Shown here piece after piece: positions 26,796 through 38,900 of a stretch of DNA of 64,000 bases. The notes under the pieces are model-generated. The model searched no databases, was not told where the DNA came from, and saw only the letters and a program-made list of their open reading frames with translations. The stretch comes from Microbotryum silenes-acaulis (lineage: Eukaryota > Basidiomycota > Microbotryomycetes > Microbotryales > Microbotryaceae). The stretch spans positions 124,001-188,000 of the forward strand of contig QPFY01000023.1 in assembly GCA_003665825.1 (NCBI GenBank), in the 5' to 3' direction. Every line of letters begins with the position of its first letter. Position 1 is the first letter of the stretch. A program made the translations under genes and the position numbers.

Positions 26796-27392
26796 GTCGG
26801 CCCAGAGACTGCTCATGTCGTTATCTTATCATGGTGGTTCGAGTCAGCCGAGCGGCAAGTGAGACGAGTCCGTTTTATATTTTAGGTCATAAATTCCAGC
26901 TAGTCTTGTTCAAAGACAGAATCTAACAAACGCTAGATCCGCTGGCCTCAGTACTCAGTTCTGAGACCGCTCCCCTGTCCTGCATTGAGGGCACTGGCAC
27001 CGCGGCCTCAATTTCAAGCGCCGTTGCCCATCCAGACGCGCCGCCGCCCGGGCCTCGTAACTCTTCCCTATCGTCATGTTTCAGTTATTAGTCCGAGTAG
27101 CACCGCCTTCCAGTCACCTGCTACTGTCAGGTGACCGTGATAAGGTCTGTCCCATGATCACCTCAAGGGCTCCAACTCGGACCGGAGTCTCAGGCATTGC
27201 TCATCGAGCTCAGTCCGGGCCGCTTTGACCGGCCGGAATGGCACAAGTTCCGAGAAGTTGCTTACTAAAGACGCCGAGTGGGGGTAGTCGGTAGACGTTG
27301 AGACTCCAAAAATCTGTACCAGTGCTGTGCGCCAACAACCTGCATCACTTGGGGGACTATGCATAGTTGGCAGTTCGGCCAAGCTCCGACGA

Positions 27393-27401
27393 TCACGTGA
27401 C
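27393..27401. promoter_or_regulatory. TCACGTGAC E-box-like site upstream of STE24
   Basis: A palindromic TCACGTGA core lies about 80 bp before the STE24 start codon. It matches the class of sites bound by fungal bHLH factors such as Cbf1. Binding is inferred from sequence only. Confidence 0.35.
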
Positions 27402-27481
27402 TGAAGGGGGCTGCGACCAGCTCGTCGTCGTCGCGCTCGGGCTCCCTCTGACCGCCAGTGCTGCACTCGATTGATTCCAAC

Positions 27482-29356
27482 ATGACCTCGGTACTGAAGG
27501 AGCTCCAATGGCGCCTGCAGGACCCTCGCATCGACTACCAGACCATCATCCTCGGTGTCTCGCTCGCGGTCGCGGCGTTTGAAGGCTATGTTGGGTACGT
27601 TGACGCTCTGACGTGGCCACGACGGGGACGGACGCGCATCCGTCGGCAAACGAGGTCGCATGCCACCCCAGGCAGGGGATCCAGGGGCGCACGATGCAAG
27701 GTCCCAAGTTGATGAACTGACCCCTGTTGTATTGGGCATTCTACAGCTCGCGCCAAAAGCCGTACTTGCTCGAATCGAAGCACCCCACCTTGCCCACGTC
27801 GCTCGAGCCTTACCTCCCCGCCGAGACACGTCAAGAGACGTACAAAAAGTCGCAGGCGTACGCCCTGGCCAAGCACCAGTACTCGACCGTGGTCGGCAAG
27901 CTCGAGCTCGTGCAGTCGTTCCTGCTCTTGTCGTGCGTCCTCGCCCCTGTGTTCGCATGGGTCCTCCCCGGCACCGGATCCCCGCCTTCGTCCGTTTCGG
28001 CGCCTTGGTTCGGTCGGGGTCACAACGATTGGACTCTACTCAGAGGTGCTTGGGATCTGGCGGCCAAGTTGCCCGGCGCCAAAGGCGAGATCTCGACCAG
28101 TCTCGTCTTTGTCACCATCGTGACCGTCGTCGGCACTTTGCTCTCGTTGCCGCAAAGCTACTACAAGAATTTTGTCCTCGAAGAGGAGCACGGCTTCAAC
28201 AAGATGACCCGAGTCACCTTCTTCTCCGACGCTGCCAAGGGCTTCATCCTGTCGCTAGTACTCGAATTGCCCCTTCTCGCGGGAGTCATCTGGATCATCC
28301 ACTGGGTTGGCACCGACGGAGTGCTGCGCATCGTTGCGTGGATCATGGCCTTTATCTTCTCGATCCAAATCATCATGATCCCTCTGTACCCTTACGTTAT
28401 CGCCCCCTTGTTCAACAAGTACACCCCTTTGGACGAGAACCACGCCGTGTTTCCCAAAGTCAAGGCGTTGGCCACGAGACTCAATTTCCCCCTCGGTCGC
28501 GTCTGGGTCATGGACGGCTCGAAGCGCTCGAGTCATTCAAATGCCTACTTTTTCGGTCTACCTTACCTCACCAAACATATCGTTATTTACGATACCTTGT
28601 TGGAGAAATCGACGCCTGAAGAGGTCGAGGCCATCCTCGCGCATGAGTTAGGTCAGTCTCTGAAAATCGGTTTTACCCCACAGAAGCCCCCCGCTGAACG
28701 CATCCAATCCGAACCCTCCACAGGCCACTGGGCAGGGAAGCACGTCCTCGTCCTTCTCCTGACGTCTCTGATACAAACCAGTTTCTCCCTCCTCATCTTC
28801 TCCCTTTTCCTCTCGAACCCCGTCCTCCTCTCCTCCTTCGGTTTCACCTCTTCAACCCCCTTCTCCGGCTCGCACGGCACCGGAGGTCCCACCATCATCG
28901 CCCTCTTCCTCGCCTCGGCTTTGTTTAGCCCCCTTTCGGCGGTCTTACAGTTCACGACTAACACCGTGACGAGGGCGTTGGAGTATCAGGCTGATCGGTT
29001 CGCGCATGTTTTGGGACCCGAGTATGCGAAGAACCTCAAGGGGGCTTTGGTCGGGATTCATGAGAAGAATTTGGTCAGTTTAGGAAAAGTGAGCGTGTTA
29101 TAGCGGATACGGCGGTGGAAGCTGATCTGCGTCTGCTTGGCATTCCTTTAGGCCGTTTATGGCGTCGACCCCGTTTACTCGGCTTACAACAACAATCACC
29201 CAACCTTGTAAGCTATGCCCATCGCTCGCAATGACCTGTCAGCCTCGATCGTACTAAGGACCTGCCTCCTCTAGGATCGAGCGCCTGGACGCCCTCGACA
29301 ACGCTCTCGAAACGGGGGAGAAGAAGTCGAGCAGCCAAGCCAAGAAGGTGCTCTGA
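27482..29356 (+). CDS. STE24: CAAX prenyl protease 1 (M48A zinc metalloprotease)
   Basis: Ste24 is the ER/nuclear-membrane protease that removes the -AAX tripeptide from farnesylated proteins and trims a-factor-type pheromone precursors. Exon 1 starts MTSVLKELQWRLQDPRIDYQ. After one intron the frame continues SRQKPYLLESKHPT, with several membrane spans (SLVFVTIVTVVGTLLSLPQS, ELPLLAGVIWIIHWVG, IMAFIFSIQIIMIPLYPYVI). The zinc motif HELGH is split by an intron between HELG and GHWAGKH. The third ligand region EYQADRFAHVLG follows. The C-terminus is IERLDALDNALETGEKKSSS and ends KKVL, TGA 29354-29356. Four introns are visible and the length (~450 aa) fits the family. It is a complete, apparently active gene. 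Confidence 0.95.
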
Positions 29357-29490
29357 GCACATAATTCATCCATCCACACTGCGCCCGACTCTCTAACATC
29401 TCTCTTGCGGTAGATGTAATTGTTACATAGCCACACTGCTCTTCACACTCCACTGAGAGGCCAAATAACATGCAACAACCCCTAAGCGAA

Positions 29491-30825
29491 TCAAGCAAAG
29501 AAGTCATCATCCCCTGCCCACCCTTTCGGTTCAAGTTCCTCCTTTGTCGAGGCCTTGTTCGTTAAAGTCCCCTCCTTGGCGGCTTTTCGTTTTGCGTCCT
29601 TTTCGGCTTTGCGATCCTTCTTGGATAGGGGTTGAGTTGCGTCCGCTGCGGTTGGGGTGGTTGTGGGCTTGGTCGATGTGGATACGGGCTTTGGAGCAGA
29701 AACCAGTGCAGGTGGTACAGTGAGTTCTTTCTTGTTCGAATTCGTTGGGGATGGCTTCTTCTTGAGTTCGTTCGGTGCCTCCGCCAGGATCTTCCGGCTC
29801 TTCTTTTTCCCGTCCTCCTTTTCTTCCTCCTCCTCCTCCTCTCCTTCCCTCCCCCTCTTGCCATTCTCGTTGACGTCTTCCTCTTCCTCATGATCCTGCT
29901 CCCCCTGTATGCCCAACACCCCCTTCTCCACCTCCTTGTGCACTTCCCCCCTCTCCAACAAAGCTCTAAACCCCTTCCTGACTTGCCACCTCTTCCTCTC
30001 ACTCCCCTTCAACTCCTCTCCCTCTTTAACGAACGGCACATACTGTCCCTCGGGAAAGAGGGCGATATATTTCTCCTTGATGGGGAAGTGGAGTACGTAA
30101 TAGAGGTCCGAACGAGCTTCGAAGAGCGTTCGAATGGAGAGAGCCGTCGGTGGGTCCGTTTTGAGAGCTTGACGAATTTTGCGTAGGCATTTCTGGCGTT
30201 CTGTTTCAGGATCGGGGGTCAACTTTTGTGCGGAAGGGAGGGTCGACACTTTAAGTTTAAAGTTTGAGAAACTTACCAAAGAATCTGACACCTTTATACC
30301 TGACGACCATTTTCTTCTCCAAAGTCGAATCTTGCGCCATGATCAATTCCGATTCGAGTGTGGCGAGTCGACGTTCGGTCGTCGTTCTTACATCGGGGGT
30401 CAAATCTTGCTGTAAAGATTTAGACGGTGTTGTCAGTTGAGTTTACTGTTGGTTCGTGTGAGGTAGCAGAGTGCTCACACGAGCCAACAAGCGCGTCGTC
30501 TGCCTCAACTGGGCTTTCAATTTGGATACCGAACCTATTCCCTCCCTCGACAGACAGACCCAAGGCACACCCAATCAACAAAGGCGGCGCTCTCCACACC
30601 TTCAGTATATCCTTGCTGAAACTGACCAGTAGGGATCGAAGACAAAGTTCCCTCTATCGCTGCTCGTCCTCCTACTCCTACTCGATTACCGCCGACCCGA
30701 CGACCTCTCCCACCTTTCCCACCTCGTGTAGAAGAAGTACTCGCTTCATTACTGGGTGCTCCTCCTCCCCTCGAACTCCAAGTCGAAGGTCCAGCTTGTC
30801 GATCCGGATGGATGTGGTAAGACAT
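29491..30825 (-). CDS. EFG1: rRNA-processing protein Efg1
   Basis: Efg1 is a nucleolar factor of early 18S pre-rRNA (40S) maturation. Exon 1 starts MSYHIHPDRQAGPSTWSSRG at 30825 and is Gly/Arg-rich. Further exons give SVSKLKAQLRQTTRLLAR, DLTPDVRTTTERRLATLESE, KKMVVRYKGVRFFERQKCLR and the diagnostic DLYYVLHFPIKEKYIALFP. The C-terminal part is low-complexity: an acidic EEEEEEEKED run, Lys-rich segments, and Pro/Thr stretches ending GWAGDDDFFA. Coiled-coil-like helices in the middle match the family. The gene is tail-to-tail with STE24 (135 bp apart). Confidence 0.85.
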
Positions 30826-31261
30826 TTAATAGCGTGGGGGAGAGAGAGATTTGCGGAGGGGTTTGATCCGGTCGACTTGCGGGGGGGTCAGCCGAAGCGT
30901 GCTGCGAAGATGAACCGGATTTCTGAGCTTGGACCTCCCTCTGATGGTGCCATTACTCTTGGAGATGGGTGAGTGGTTCGGGATTGTTGGAGTAGCTCAA
31001 AGCATTCTTTTGCGTCTTTAACTTTATTTTTTGCGTGGTAGGATACTGAAGGAAATGTACTTTTTTGTATTTGTCCATTCCGAGCTCGTCGATGACTCTA
31101 CGCGATCGACACACGGCTCCTACAGCGACAATCAAAGTTGAAACCCAAGATCGCATGTTACATAGCATTCCTCTCGCCCTCCACCACCCTCCCCAAACCA
31201 CTCCTTTGTCCCTCTCTCCCCCCTGACCTCCCCTCCTCCCTACTCGCTTCACCTGCCAACT
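30826..31261. other. Intergenic, EFG1 promoter / MRPL32 3' side
   Basis: No gene is supported; both neighbours are on the minus strand. Confidence 0.55.
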
Positions 31262-31774
31262 TTATACCTTTCTCAGCATCTTAGCCTCCGCATGAATCTC
31301 CTTCCTAAAAGCGACGTGACAGTCGTGACATATCGTATGCGAAGGTTTAGGCAAACCACACGAAGGACAACCGACCAAATCTAAACCAGAACCAAGCGGG
31401 AGGACACAAGTCAGAAAGACCCATCAGTCTTAACGCCCCATATCACCCACCCACCAAACCTTGCCCATACTCTACTCACTTGTACGTTGTTTCAAACCTT
31501 TACCCGAACTCCTCATCGATTTCTTACTATGCGAAGTCTTACTCTTCGGAACGGCCCAAACGATAGGTGGTAATGATAACCATCCCCTCAAACCTTCGAG
31601 TACGTTCCCTATTCGATTCCAGGGTGAGGTCGTCGTTGTTGTTGAGATGAGCAGGTATGATGGGGAGGATGTTGAGGGTGAGAAGAGGGAAAGTCGTGGC
31701 AGTGGGAGGAGGGAGAGGAGATGCGATGGGGTCGTCGTCGTGCGGGTAGTAGTACGTAGTAGTGCTGTGGCCAT
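31262..31774 (-). CDS. MRPL32: Mitochondrial ribosomal protein bL32m
   Basis: Large-subunit mitoribosome protein. It starts MATALLRTTTRTTTTPSHLL, a Ser/Thr/Arg-rich mitochondrial presequence with no acidic residues. The conserved bL32 start VPKSKTSHSKKSMRSSGKGL follows. After one intron the zinc-binding part is CPSCGLPKPSHTICHDCHVA, with CxxC...CxxC complete, ending EAKMLRKV with TAA at 31262-31264. In yeast the presequence of MrpL32 is cleaved by the m-AAA protease; that is known for the family and not shown here. Confidence 0.92.
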
Positions 31775-32185
31775 AATCCGGATGCAAGTTCCGCGCTTGG
31801 TTTTTGTACACAGGTTGGGGCGTGTTTGCGTGTGAAAGTTGGACAGACGAGGAAAAGAGTCCCAGAAGAGAGCGCGACCAGAAGAGGACGCGATAAGTCG
31901 TTTCGAAAAACGGCCATTTAGGAAAGCAGCCAGTCAGGAAAAACCCACTTTTCAACTGGCTACAAGGATTCGCATCTCCCGTACTTGCACGGTATCGATA
32001 CGTCAAACCGTAGGAATTACAACATTCTCACCACTTTTATATCCAATCACCCTGACTATGCAACACCGACCTCTCGACCGACGCACAGCAGCTCGGCGGA
32101 TCTCAACGTTTCCGAGCAACTGATTTCTTCCCCCAGAGCTACTCTGCTAACCCTCCCCTGCCCACTCAGCATCACGCAATCCTGA
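31775..32185. other. Intergenic, MRPL32 promoter
   Basis: No gene is supported; flanked by two minus-strand genes. Confidence 0.55.
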
Positions 32186-33327
32186 TCACGACCTCGCCTT
32201 GAGACCAAATTTGGCTAACCAGTTCGAAACAGGTGAAACACCCTTCTTCACCGTCCCTCTCGTCACGCCCGCCGCACCAACACTAGCCTCCAATCGACTC
32301 TTGTTCCAGTCCCACAACGACGCGATCCATAGCCCGCCTACGCCCCAGACCAAACCTTGAAGTAAAGGGTAGATGAACTACAAATCAAAAACAAAAGTAA
32401 AGAACATCAGTCAACGCGACGATCCTCACAACTGATCGCGCTCAAAGCCCCTTATCGCGCGCCCAAAAGATTTTCCGCTCCGCTCCCCGCAAAAAAAACT
32501 GACCTGATCCCTAAAAATCACATACACTATCTTTCCCCATTCGAACCTCAAAGCACCGGCGAATAAATCGGTCTGTTCACCTTGCTTCAACCCTTCCTTT
32601 GCAGCTTCAGACGTTAAAGCACTCGAAACCATCGCCGTCTTTTCCTCCACCTCTTTACGTTCTTCATGTCGTTCTTGATGCGAAGGAAGAGGGTTGATAT
32701 TCTCGTCGACGAGAATGGTTTCAGTATCCGAAGGGATGACCGTAGTTGATGTAGTAGTAGGTTGAACACGATGTAAGAAAGGTCTTATGGACATAAGGAT
32801 CCCTTGTTCGTACCTCAAATCCGGAATAGGAGGAACCGATATCCTCTGATTATGATCCTTGACCTTCTTCCTCTTCTCCTTATTCGAAAAACCAACCTTC
32901 TCCAATAAAGAAGATCGATCGAAATTTTCTTTCCTCTGTTGATCATCATCCCCATCGTTTTGAAAGTTTCGTTCTCGTTCAAGTTGTTGAGCTTTCTTGA
33001 TAGCTTGTCGACGTGCCCATGCACCTTTCCATGAAGGTTCAGCAGAGGAAGAAGAAGCGGCGGCGGTGGTGGTGGTGGTGATGGGTTCGGAGGAGTCCTT
33101 CTTTTGCTGATAGTGATCGTGGTGTGAGGACGAGATTTCGGGTTCGACGGAGACGGATTGATGTACGGCTTGACCGTGGAGACGAGCGTCGTCGTGCGAT
33201 GACGAAGAGGACGAGGATGAGATTGGGAAGTGGGATGGGTCGAGTGATCTGTAGGAATTGGGGGCAGACGAAACTCGTCATTTCACGACTGAAGAAGAGA
33301 GGCCGTTTGGTTGGGTACTTACGTCAT
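32186..33327 (-). CDS. Conserved fungal protein, possibly DUF1770 family
   Basis: Exon 1 encodes only MT (ATGAC then GTAAGT). The next exon continues [20 protein letters not shown], His/Thr/Ser-rich low complexity, then a basic helix (WARRQAIKKAQQLERER) and EKVGFSNKEKRKKVKD. The most protein-like parts are VPPIPDLRYEQGILMSIRPF, LRFEWGKIVYVIFRDQ and, after a ~140 nt intron, FIYPLLQGLVWGVGGLWIAS, a single likely membrane helix. It ends WLAKFGLKARS (TGA 32186-32188). The pattern PDLRxEQ...RDQ...PLLQGxxW recalls the fungal DUF1770 family from memory; function is unknown. The two-residue first exon is plausible but should be treated as tentative. Confidence 0.55.
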
Positions 33328-34101
33328 GACTAGGTTGAGGGCGGATCTTCGCGAGGATCCGGGATGAGGGGTGGGGTGGGGGGGGGGGGAGAGGTGGAGC
33401 CCGGCGCGGAATACCGGGCCAGACAAGCTCGATAATTTTCGGTCATCGGATCGGTCGGACTCGGAGGACGACAGGTGACCAAGCCCCGCGGCGAAGACAT
33501 TCTCTTTATTTTTCTTGATTTTCAGTTTCCTCCTTTTTATGTGTAGGGCGGACGTGGAGCCGCACTCGCTTGAGCTACGTCGTGTCACCGAACCGAGTTT
33601 GCGAAAGTTGACCAAGTTTGGCAAGTTGCCACGCGCGCTCGGACCCCCTGAGGCGCACTGTATGCCGGCCGCCAAAAAGTTGCTGGTCGCTGGGCGGCGC
33701 GCGCGAAAGACGAGTGCGCCGCGGCCGTGCTCTTTTCTCGTCTCCGCCCTCGTCAGACTTTCCGTGAGCCAACCCGCTACAAGACCTCTGACGCATCCTA
33801 GGACCGCTGTACTGACCTTGTTCTTTTCCTTTGACCTCTACTCTTCCATTCCACCCTTCAACCACCCACCTAATCAACCTCTGTGCGCCCCATTGCGCCG
33901 TCGAAAACGACCTACGAACACCCACCCAACCCACCCCCGCCGCCGCGCCGCCCCCTTCGCGCGCGCCCTGTGCCCCTTGCCCTTGCCCTGCCCTGCCCTG
34001 CCCCGACTGGCCGCTGCGTCCTCGTCTCGTCCTAATACCAACCCCCAACCCTCAACCCCCCCGTCCGTGTACGGTGGTGACCAGTGGAAACTCTTACAGC
34101 G
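33328..34101. other. Intergenic, RPL11 promoter with C-rich leader
   Basis: Contains a G-run near 33379-33390 and a long pyrimidine/C-rich tract from about 33790 to 34070 (CCACCCAACCCACC, repeated CCCTG units near 33986-34003). This is typical of the leader and promoter of a highly expressed ribosomal-protein gene. No exon is supported. Confidence 0.55.
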
Positions 34102-34933
34102 ATGGCCGAAACGACTACTGCCGCCAACCCCATGCGGGAACTCCGAATTGAGAAGCTCGTCATCAGTAAGTTTGCGAATTGGGTGGTCCCATTCTGGCTT
34201 GGAGCGGAGCGGGCCCGGCAGCGAATTGCGACTTTCGCGGGTCGGCGGGCGAGGCGCGAGAGGGGGGATGGGGGGAGGGCAGCGCAGGGGGAGCGTAGAC
34301 GACGGCGCTTGGGGAATACTAGCAGACGAAATGAATACGGTCGAGTGAAGGAGAGCAGGTGACTGATTGCATCCTAACACGCACTCTCGTGCACAGACAT
34401 CTCGGTCGGTGAATCCGGTGATCGATTGACGCGAGCGTCCAAGGTGCTCGAACAATTGACCGGTCAAACCCCGGTCACTTCCAAGGCGCGCTACACGGTT
34501 CGTCACTTTGGTATTCGTCGTAACGAGAAGATCGCCGTGCACGTCACGATCCGTGGACCCAAGGCGGAGGAGATCCTCGAGCGCGGGTTGAAGGTGAAGG
34601 AGTACGAGCTCAAGAAGAGGAATTTCTCCGAGACGGGCAACTTTGGCTTCGGCGTTCAGGAGCACATCGACCTCGGTATGAAGTACGACCCCGGAATCGG
34701 TATCTTTGGTATGGACTTTTACGTCGTCATGGGCCGACCGGGTGGACGTGTCGCCAGGCGTAAGCGCTGCACCTCGCGCGTCGGTGCCCCCCACCGTGTT
34801 ACCAAGGAGCAATCCCAAAACTGGTTCAAGCAACGCGTACGTTTTTTCTTTCTAATCTTGACGAGTGCCATGTCATGTGCTGATGGCGATCTCTCCCAAA
34901 CAGTTTGACGGTATCCTCTTGGGCCGCAAGTAA
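34102..34933 (+). CDS. RPL11: 60S ribosomal protein L11 (uL5)
   Basis: uL5 sits in the central protuberance of the 60S subunit with 5S rRNA and uL18. Exon 1 encodes [21 protein letters not shown] ~225 nt intron is followed by [60 protein letters not shown] and [20 protein letters not shown]. The last tiny exon is FDGILLGRK (TAA 34931-34933). Length and every conserved block match eukaryotic RPL11. Two introns, with the long one early, are usual for fungal ribosomal-protein genes. Confidence 0.97.
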
Positions 34934-35033
34934 GCGTTTCGTTCTACGCACGAACAAAAAAAGGCGGAGATGATGGAGAGTCGATCGATCAGGATCAAAG
35001 TCGTAGTTTTAGGACGGTACAAAATGAACACCA

Positions 35034-35048
35034 GGGGGGGGGGGGGGG
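35034..35048 (+). repeat. Poly-G homopolymer (15)
   Basis: Uninterrupted run of 15 G about 100 bp downstream of the RPL11 stop. Its length may be imprecise through sequencing error. Confidence 0.8.
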
Positions 35049-35560
35049 ACTCGATGAGGTGCTTGCAATTTTTGGGGTATTGTCCGGGAAGCAAGACGGG
35101 GGCGGACGGACGAGGCTGACCGGCTTTTTTCGCCTGTTTTTCTTTTTGTCTTGCTTTTTTCTTCTTTGCAATTCCTCCACACCACACTAAAAAAACGAGG
35201 AAACATACAATGGTCTGGGGTTGAAGGGGAGACAATGGCTTGCCTGGAGTGGTAAACGGAACGCGGGCCGCAGCGATGTTTAATATTTTTGGTCGAGAGA
35301 GGGGTCGTGATACTGGGTGGGATGAGAATGATGTGTTTTTCTAGTGGGTGATCGCTGTGTGTATGAGCCATGGCAGAACCTTTCCTTTATGACGGTGGCG
35401 GGTTGGCGGCGGTGATTGGGCGCTGGGCCGAGTGCGACAGGGAGAGAGAGAAACAGGCGCGGACGGGAATGCGCCACAGGTATATGTATGCGCTTCGCCT
35501 GCGCTCTCCCCGGCCCGCGGTGACACTTTCCAAGTCCAAACCTCCCTGCGAGTCCGTAAC

Positions 35561-35584
35561 GCCACGCCACGCCACGCCACGCCA
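35561..35584 (+). repeat. GCCAC pentamer repeat
   Basis: Four full tandem GCCAC units plus a partial fifth, in the non-coding region between RPL11 and the JmjC gene. Confidence 0.85.
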
Positions 35585-35961
35585 GTTAGGCTGTAGCTTC
35601 ACAGCTGAAACCTATTTATTTCGAGCTTACCGCGCGACGTTACACCCCGTCACGGGCGGCGTGTAGACTCTGGGCGTGCCTCTACAAGATAGTTTGGGGA
35701 CATCCTCGGATCCGACAGCGTCGCAGCTCGCTCTAGGTCGCATCATGGGTCAGTCAGGGAAAGTCAGCGTAGACAAGATGAAACGAAGTTGAGCCCTTCT
35801 GTCTCCAACATGTCGCAGCGGACTCGAATGAGGCTACGGGTGTAGGTGTAACAGCGATCAGGTCATCGCCGCGCGGTCGTGCGACGTCCTCCCAGCCGCC
35901 ATCAACCTCGACCTCGACCTCGACCTCGACCTCACCTCTCCGCAAATCACATGCAGTCACG

Positions 35962-38900
35962 ATGACGACCACCACCACAGCAGCAGAGAACACCCACTCG
36001 CAAGACCTCAACGACATCCTCACGGACAAGCTCGCCTCGCTGGCCGAATATGCCGAGGGAGATCTTGATGTCACCGCACTGCTCGGTCTCGCTGCCCAAA
36101 CCCCTTTGCTCGAACCTCATCAACAGACAACACCCCAGCTTGACCTCGAGGCACTCGTCGCATCTTCAGTCGCAGTCGGATTGGACACAGGTGAGCTCCA
36201 CCCGACCGTATTGCGGTTCTGCGTTTGCATGCGCTGACGAAAGCGTTCCCCAATTTCTATTTCTAGCCGAGTCGGGTATGACCGCCTCCTCCGCCTTTGA
36301 GGATTCAAACAGTCTGGCCCCACCGGAAGCCGACGACGGCATCGATGGCCATGCCTACACGAACCCGCCTTCTCCCGAACTGAATCCGATCCAGTACCAC
36401 GCCGAAGACGAGCTCAAACCGAGTGCTCGTCCCCCCTCCTTTGCGTTCGCCTTCTCCCGTCGGAGAAGGGTCTCCACCGCCCCCGCCGCAGGTCCGAGTT
36501 CCAACACCTCCGCCTTCACCCTCGCTGCTGCGAGTCGATTCGACGATCGGGGACTGGATGGAGATCCCAGTTTGATGCGATCGCCGCCTTTGATTGGTCA
36601 ATTCACCCTTGCGAATGATCAACACGGTTACGGCCAAGGCTCGATCGAGTCGACGCCCAACATTGTCGAGATCGAATCCTCACCCGTGTTATCCTCAAGC
36701 CAGAGTCGACCTGCCTTTTCGGGCAACGTCTCGATGATGCTCAATCCGGAGAACTCGTCGCTCTTCAACCCCACCGCACCCTTGGACGAACCTCCGATCG
36801 CTTCGACTTCGAACCTCAACGCGATTCCACCTTTGGGCCCAGATGGTCAACCGACCGTCGCTTCCTTGACGATTTCCCCCATGCCGTTCCACTATATCAA
36901 CTTTGCTACGCCTTCGATGGAATCCTCCTTCGAACGAACACCGATGCTCGACGATCCGGACCATTTCCGAAGTCTCAACGATGCACCGACGGGTGATTTA
37001 GAAAGTGAAAAGCATCGTTCCGCCGCCGCCGATTTCAGCTCGACCTTCACCTCGGCCCAAGTGAACGAAGAAGCGTTCCGACAACACGATGCGGCAAAGG
37101 CCGCACGGTTGTTGCAGTACCAACAGAGGATGAGACAACGTATGGCCGCGGCGAATGCGGGCAACGGTAAAGGGGACGACGAGTCGAACTTGGGTATGCA
37201 GTCACCTTATTCGGGGTCGAATTTGGGCATGTCGGGTTGGAACGGTAGCGATGCGGCGAGGATGCGAGGTCCGGGAGGGAATTTGGTTCGAGGTAGGAGA
37301 ACGTCCTCGGCTGCTTCGACGCTCGCTATGGCCGTGCATGCGGCCAAGATGCAGCAACAGACACCGAGCATCAAGGACCCGACGATCTTGCCCGCTCGAC
37401 CACCCCACGACCTCGCACCCGAGACACGGTTCAATCATATCGTGCTGACGACACATTGGCTCGACGACAATACGTCCGAGACGATCTCACTTTCGCACCT
37501 TCCCGAGTACCGAGACTTGCTCGACCTACCACCCGAGTACCTTGCTTCTCAGTCGTTAATGGACATCTCGAACGGTCTTGTCCCCGGCCTGCGCGATTAC
37601 GGCGCCTTGCGGAATCCGGGTCAAATGTCAGCACCTCCATCTGCGATCACGACACAATATCCCGACCTATCTTTCGCCAATCGAAGCAATACATGGCGAG
37701 GCGCATCGATGAACTACTCTGATCCTGCACTCTCGGCCCTCTTGCCACCACCCTCGACGCCCATGTCGACCGCCTTGACAGCCGATGCTTTAGCGAACGG
37801 TCACACCGTAATGGGTTCTGCGTCCGCGCTCAAGCGATCTCGCACATCCGACGGTGGTTCTTCGCGCGGCTCATCGAAGAAGAAAACCAAAGGCGGTACG
37901 AACGGTCGTTCGTCGAGTCCTACGCCACCGCCTTTCGAACCTACGGGAGAAGAACCTGCCACATGGCAACTCCAATCAACGACTTGCCTTTCCAAGTCGA
38001 TTGAAGGTCATCCGAAATGTCACCTCTGTCTCGCTATCAAGTCGGCTCCGACAGAAGAATCCGTCGATGCGGTATGTGCGTTCAGAGGGGTTCGATCGTT
38101 CGGCGTTGATGCGACGGGATCGATCATCGCTTGTCCGACGATCTTGAGTTTGGATCAAGATATCGCAACGCAGTTGGAGGAGCAACCACAATTTGGTCAG
38201 AGTCCGAAGAAGGAACAGGCGGACGAATTGAGGACCGCGATCGCACCTTCTTTGGGGCCATTGCTCGAAAGGGAATTGCGTCATGCGTCTTCGACTCGCG
38301 CGGTGCGAGTTCCTCGACAATTGAGTACGACGGTGTTGTGCACGACCTGCTTGATCGCCCCTCTTGCGGGCGATTGGATTTGCGAAATTTGTGGTCGGGC
38401 CGCATGCTCGAGGTGTTATGAGGCTTTGGTCAAACTTGACGAAGCGATCCAAGATGGAACGCTAGACATCAACGGTCTAACTTCGGATCAACACCGACGA
38501 AGGCGTTGTCTCTCCCACGGCAAGAAACGCGTCAGCGCTCACTCTCACACCCAATTCCACCCCTTGACGCGCATCAACCGAATCGAAATGCAGTCCCTCC
38601 TCGCGGACGTAATGCGATGGAAGGCTGAACACCCCGTCCTCTCGCACAACGAAGCGATCTCATCTGACCAGATCGCCTCTTTATACTCGGATAACCCGAT
38701 CCTAGCTTCCGAAAGACCCGGAATCGTACTCGCCGTTTCATCACTCACCAAAGACCTTTGGCATCAAGTATGGGCTCGCAACGAACCTGTCCTTTTGGAT
38801 GGGGCCCCGATCCAAGCGGGTGGTTTGGATAAGTGGACCCCCGAGACATTCGTCCAAAAGTTCGGTGACGTCTCTTTGACGTTGGAGAATCACAAGAGTG

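Larger units (their letters stand above)
26690..27481. other. Divergent intergenic region (secreted peptide / STE24)
   Basis: No supported exon. It holds the TATA box of the minus-strand peptide gene and a TCACGTGAC site close to STE24. Confidence 0.6.
34934..35961. other. Intergenic, RPL11 3' side and JmjC promoter
   Basis: No exon is supported. Contains a 15-G homopolymer (35034-35048), a GCCAC pentamer repeat (35561-35584) and a CGACCT hexamer repeat just before the JmjC start (about 35907-35934). Confidence 0.55.

Noticed and set aside
35387..35666. Overlapping open frames on both strands between RPL11 and the JmjC gene
   Set aside because: Low-complexity, mutually overlapping and without splice logic; they look like chance frames in GC-rich DNA.
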